Source of the DNA: Pseudomonadota bacterium
Lineage (GTDB): Bacteria > Pseudomonadota > Gammaproteobacteria > Steroidobacterales > Steroidobacteraceae
Reading direction: 5' to 3'
Length of the DNA: 27,309 bases
Assembly (NCBI GenBank): GCA_021826035.1
Contig: JAKBBE010000029.1
Span: 1 to 27,309 of the forward strand
Shown here: positions 23,967-27,309 of the stretch, piece by piece
How positions within the stretch are numbered: position 1 is the first letter of the stretch
Layout: each line of letters starts with the position of its first letter
The notes under the pieces: model-generated
What the model saw: only the letters and a program-made list of their open reading frames with translations
Told to the model about the DNA's origin: nothing
The model's database searches: none
Translations under genes and position numbers: made by a program

Positions 23967-25493
23967 GGTCACCGGGGGAGCGCCGCCCTGCTCGGTGCGC
24001 CGGGCGATGAACTCATCAATCCGCTCGGCGCAGTCCACCGCCGCCGGGGGCGGGGTGAATTCCGCGAGCACCTGCCGCCATTTCGCACAGGCCCGCTCGG
24101 TCGCGCTCAGCGAGCCGTTCTCGCTCCAGGTGCCGAAGTTCGCCACATCGGCGATGAGCGGCTCGTAGAACGCCGTGCGGTAGCGCGCCATGGTGTGCGC
24201 GGCTGCAAAGAAGTGTCCGCCCGGGGCCACCTCGGCGATGGCCTCGTAGCCGATGGCATCGGCGCTTGCGTCCGGGGGTGCGCACAGCTCGGCAAACATC
24301 TGCAGCATCTCGACGTCCGCGATGCACTTCTCATAGGAATTGGTCAGGCCGCCCTCGAGCCAGCCGGCCGCGTGCACGCACACGGTGGCGCCCGCGAGCA
24401 CGCTCGCCCAGAGGGAGAATTGCGTTTCCCAGGCAGCCTGCGCGTCGACCACGTTGGCCGCCGTACCCGCCCCCGCGCGCCACGGCAGCCCGATGTGACG
24501 TGCCAGCTGACCGGCACCGAGCGTCGCCTGCAGATGCGCCGGGGTACCGAATGCTGGCGAACCGGACTTCATGTCAACGTTCGAGAGAAAGCTCCCGTAG
24601 AGCACCGGCGCGCCGGGATGGGCCAGCTGCGCGAGCGTGATTCCGGCCAGCGCTTCGGCATGCTGCAACGTGAGCGCTCCGGCGATGGTGATCGGAGCCA
24701 TCGCACCGGCCAGACAGAACGGCGTGATGATCGTCAGCTGCCCGTTGCGGGCGAAGTCGATGATCCCCTGCGCCATCGAAATGTCGAGCGTCCGCGGGGA
24801 ATTGCTGTTGATGATGGTGTACACGTGCACGCCGCTGCGGAAGTCGTGCTCCGACAGCCCGCGCGCCAGGCGGATCATCGCGAATCCGTCCTCGGTCTGC
24901 GCCGTGCCGCGCGCCGACAGTTGCGGCATCTTGTCCGAGAGCGTCAGCTGCAGGCGCGTGGTCGCGTAGTGGCGCACGTGCACCGGGACATCCTGCGGCT
25001 CGACGTGGTTGCCGAGCACGTGCAGTACGTCGAAGTGCTGCGAGATCTTGGTCAGATCCGTCAGGTCGGCGAGCGAGCCGGGACGCCGGCCGCGCTCCAG
25101 GTCCGCAGCGTTGGGGCAGCTCGATCCACCGATGAACACCAGCGAGCCGGGGGAGAACTGCACCGAGCGGCTCGGATCGGCACCAAAGCCCTGAATGCTG
25201 CGCGGGCAGCCGGCGAGCGCCGCCTCGATGATCTCCCGGCCGATGCGCACCAGCTGAGTCTCGTCATCGACCTGTGCGCCAGCCTGCCGATACAATGCGC
25301 GCGCCTCGGGCAATAGCACCTTGATGCCGAGCGTCTCATTCACCCGGAGCGCCTGCTCGTGCATGGCAGCGACCGCGTCGGCAGAAAAGACGGCCTGGGG
25401 TTCGAAGGGATTGCGCAGTTGCCGATAGGCCGCAGCACGCGCGGCGGGCACCCGGGCGGCGCTCTGGCCGGGATGGCGTCGATTCTGCCTCAT
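23964..25493 (-). CDS. MttB-family (trimethylamine methyltransferase-like) corrinoid methyltransferase, non-pyrrolysine
   Basis: A 509-residue TIM-barrel protein of the MttB superfamily, about the usual length. The N-terminal 'FSADAVAAMHEQALRVNETLG' and the end 'GGHFFAAAHTMARYRTAFYE' followed by 'NFGTWSENGSLSATERA' are characteristic. In characterised members the enzyme moves a methyl group from a quaternary or tertiary amine to a cobalamin-bearing corrinoid protein. Non-pyrrolysine members act on glycine betaine (MtgB), proline betaine (MtpB) or carnitine (MtcB). No in-frame amber codon interrupts this frame, so pyrrolysine is not used. The ATG at 25493 is supported by homology, but the ribosome site is weak. 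A probable corrinoid protein starts at 27183 on the other strand. The substrate is most likely a betaine, given betIBA in the window; this is inferred. Confidence 0.85.
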   Translation of the reverse strand: MRQNRRHPGQSAARVPAARAAAYRQLRNPFEPQAVFSADAVAAMHEQALRVNETLGIKVLLPEARALYRQAGAQVDDETQLVRIGREIIEAALAGCPRSIQGFGADPSRSVQFSPGSLVFIGGSSCPNAADLERGRRPGSLADLTDLTKISQHFDVLHVLGNHVEPQDVPVHVRHYATTRLQLTLSDKMPQLSARGTAQTEDGFAMIRLARGLSEHDFRSGVHVYTIINSNSPRTLDISMAQGIIDFARNGQLTIITPFCLAGAMAPITIAGALTLQHAEALAGITLAQLAHPGAPVLYGSFLSNVDMKSGSPAFGTPAHLQATLGAGQLARHIGLPWRAGAGTAANVVDAQAAWETQFSLWASVLAGATVCVHAAGWLEGGLTNSYEKCIADVEMLQMFAELCAPPDASADAIGYEAIAEVAPGGHFFAAAHTMARYRTAFYEPLIADVANFGTWSENGSLSATERACAKWRQVLAEFTPPPAAVDCAERIDEFIARRTEQGGAPPVT

Positions 25494-25759
25494 GAATGAC
25501 CGTCAGCTCGGAGATGGAAAGCTCAATATACAGGTGGCCCACTCGATCGTGTCCAGGGGGGCAATTCATAAAACTCATGGCGCTATCGCGACATCGGATA
25601 CGAGCCGTCTTTGCGGGTCGGCCGCCGCGCGGTAGCATGGCGTTGCTGTCGATCAACCCCCTCCTTCCCACCGGCACTCTTAACCGGCCCGCCTCGGCGA
25701 TGCACTCCACGCCCTGTCCAACCGCCTCGTACCGCACAGATCGGCGCTGAGCATCCACG

Positions 25760-27070
25760 ATGGGACCTACATCCGAAAGCAGCACGGTCCGGTCGAATTC
25801 GACCGCGGTCGTTGCATCGAGCTGGCAGCTGCTGCTCGGCATGGGCATTCTCATGCTGGGCGCAGGACTGCAGAGCACGGAAGTCAGCCTGCGGGCGACG
25901 CTCGAGGGCTTCACGCCCGCCGTGACCGGCATCGTGATGTCCTGCTACTACCTGGGCTACCTGGCCGGCACGAGCGCTGCGCCGTACCTGGTGCGCAGGG
26001 TCGGACACATCCGCGTCTTCGCCGCCATGGCCGCGATCGCCTCGGCGACGATCCTGCTGCAGGGCATCTTCGTCCAAGCGATCAGCTGGGCGCTGCTGCG
26101 CGGGATCTCCGGCCTGTGCTTCGCAGCGATCTACGTGGTCGCCGAGAGCTGGCTGAACGACCGCTCGAGCCGCGCCACGCGCGGCACGCTGCTCGCGATC
26201 TACATGGTCGTGCTGTACATCGGCCTCGGCGGCGCTCAGTTCTTACTCATCCCGGCCGATCCGCGCACCACCACCCCGTTCATGCTCGCCGCGGTGATGA
26301 TTTCCCTCGCGATGGTGCCGATCGTGCTGGCCGCGCATCGCGCGCCGGAAATAGCGCTACCGCGTAAGGTCAGCTACCGCGAGCTCTACCGCGACTCCCC
26401 GCTCGGGGTCGTCGGGGTAACGGTGGCCGGCATGGTCACCTCGAGCGTCTATTCGATGGGTCCGGTCTACGCGCAGCGCAGCGGTCTAGCCACGACCGGC
26501 GTCGCGACCTTCATGGGGATCAGCATTCTGGCCGCAGTCATCGGACAGTACCCGATCGGCCGGCTCTCAGACCGCGTCGACCGTCGCACCATCATGGCAT
26601 GGGTTTCGAGCGTCGCCAGCGGCAGCGCCGTGCTCCTGGTCGTTTTCCTGCGGATGCCGCGGCTGATCTTCTTCCCCCTCACGGCCCTATTCTCCTCGAT
26701 GGCCTTCACCCTCTACTCCCTCAGCGTGTCGCACGTGAACGACCAGATCGAGCCGCAGCAGATGGTCGCCGCCAGTGGCGCGCTGCTGCGCCTGAACGGC
26801 CTCGGCGCGGCGGTGAGCCCAGTGCTCCTCGGCGCGCTCATCGGGCAGTTCGGTCCGCCGGCATATTTCGGCACGCTCGCCGCCCTGACCCTCGGCCTGA
26901 CGATTTTCGACCTGTGGCGCAAGCGGCGCAGCGAGCCCGTTCCGGCCGACCTGAAGGGTACTTTCATTGCCGCCGGACCGCAGGGCGCAGCGACGCAGAT
27001 CGCCGCAGCGCCGGATGCAGAGTCCAGGACCTCACGTGGCGTGCCTGCGCCGCGGAGCTCGTCACGATGA
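25760..27070 (+). CDS. MFS transporter (YcaD-like)
   Basis: A 436-residue inner-membrane carrier with about twelve spans: 'LLLGMGILMLGAGLQSTEVS' opens the first, 'SCYYLGYLAGTSAAPYLVRR' gives the motif between spans 2 and 3, 'AESWLNDRSSRATRGT' follows span 5, and 'GRLSDRVDRRTIM' lies in the second half. The pattern resembles the YcaD/MFS_1 group. A polar tail of about 50 residues closes the protein. The ATG at 25760 is the first good start; its ribosome site is weak and a 266 bp gap separates it from the divergent MttB-like gene. It stands 112 bp before the corrinoid protein gene on the same strand, so it may import the methylated amine used there. The substrate is unproven. Confidence 0.82.
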   Translation: MGPTSESSTVRSNSTAVVASSWQLLLGMGILMLGAGLQSTEVSLRATLEGFTPAVTGIVMSCYYLGYLAGTSAAPYLVRRVGHIRVFAAMAAIASATILLQGIFVQAISWALLRGISGLCFAAIYVVAESWLNDRSSRATRGTLLAIYMVVLYIGLGGAQFLLIPADPRTTTPFMLAAVMISLAMVPIVLAAHRAPEIALPRKVSYRELYRDSPLGVVGVTVAGMVTSSVYSMGPVYAQRSGLATTGVATFMGISILAAVIGQYPIGRLSDRVDRRTIMAWVSSVASGSAVLLVVFLRMPRLIFFPLTALFSSMAFTLYSLSVSHVNDQIEPQQMVAASGALLRLNGLGAAVSPVLLGALIGQFGPPAYFGTLAALTLGLTIFDLWRKRRSEPVPADLKGTFIAAGPQGAATQIAAAPDAESRTSRGVPAPRSSSR

Positions 27071-27182
27071 CGTACGATGACAGGCCCGATGTCGCCTTTG
27101 GGCACGTCGCCGTCGGAATTCCACTAGCCCATTGACACCGGTTCATTACCCTCTCAACAGATAGTGCCTACTGGGGGCCAGC

Positions 27183-27309
27183 ATGACAGACGACAGCGAT
27201 TTCAATCTTCGGGACCTGAACGATCAGGAGCTGACCGAGCAGGTGCACGACGACCTGTACAACGGGCTGCGCGAGGAGGTGGTGGAGGCGACGCAGATCT
27301 TTCTGGGGC
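27183..27309 (+). CDS. Corrinoid (B12-binding) methyltransferase subunit, N-terminus, cut by the window edge
   Basis: The frame runs from an ATG at 27183 to the end, giving 42 residues, 'MTDDSDFNLRDLNDQELTEQ' then 'VHDDLYNGLREEVVEATQIF'. This acidic helical start, with 'LNDQELTEQ' and 'DDLYNGL', resembles the N-terminal helical bundle of MtbC/MttC-type corrinoid proteins found with MttB-family methyltransferases in aerobic proteobacteria. The cobalamin motif DxHxxG lies beyond the window, so the call rests on resemblance and context. A GGGGG precedes the start by five bases. A TTGACA at 27132-27137 could be a -35 box, but no good -10 follows. If right, this supplies the methyl acceptor for the MttB-like enzyme at 23964-25493. 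Confidence 0.6.
   Translation, partial: MTDDSDFNLRDLNDQELTEQVHDDLYNGLREEVVEATQIFLG

Noticed and set aside
23964..25493. Pyrrolysine-containing MttB
   Set aside because: The frame is complete at the family length with no in-frame TAG, and no pyl genes are seen.

Overview
GC-rich DNA with Gram-negative features: a TonB-dependent receptor with signal peptide, AceB-type malate synthase and bet genes in the gammaproteobacterial order. The receptor style, the MFS carriers and the IS110/ISL3 debris suggest a gammaproteobacterium of the Steroidobacter/Nevskia/Xanthomonas type, but this is low-confidence inference. No tRNA, rRNA, CRISPR array or replication origin was seen.

Layout. (1) 1-1580 is insertion-sequence debris: the tail of an IS110-family transposase, an array of 22-23 bp repeats resembling the end of an IS21-like element, and an ISL3-family transposase broken by two frame changes, a stop and an internal deletion. 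(2) 1713-4161, minus strand: glpK then glpF, for glycerol uptake and phosphorylation. (3) 4474-8397, minus strand: a betIBA locus in which betI and betB are one continuous reading frame. This gives a TetR-type repressor fused end to end to betaine aldehyde dehydrogenase, followed by betA. A close match to the E. coli BetI operator lies just upstream. (4) 8589-17717, minus strand: LysR regulator, dimethylglycine/sarcosine dehydrogenase-like flavoprotein, enolase-superfamily enzyme, malate synthase A, FAD oxidoreductase and MFS carrier, several with overlapping or nearly touching ends. A strongly foldable leader precedes aceB. (5) 17924-20639: TonB-dependent receptor with a hairpin after it. It is divergent from (6) 20948-23949, a second GMC oxidoreductase and an MFS carrier. 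(7) 23964-25493, minus strand: a non-pyrrolysine MttB-family methyltransferase. (8) 25760-27070, plus strand: a third MFS carrier. (9) 27183 to the edge: the first 42 residues of what looks like the corrinoid protein that partners MttB-type methyltransferases.

How it may work (inference). Choline is oxidised by BetA and the BetI-BetB fusion to glycine betaine. The MttB/corrinoid pair could remove a methyl group from betaine or another quaternary amine. The dimethylglycine dehydrogenase-like enzyme would continue demethylation, and malate synthase would take up any glyoxylate formed from glycine. Glycerol, the other soluble part of glycerophosphocholine, is handled by GlpF/GlpK. The window thus reads as a quaternary-amine catabolic island. 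Its most unusual element is the BetI-BetB fusion, an enzyme physically joined to the repressor of its own operon, comparable in logic to PutA.
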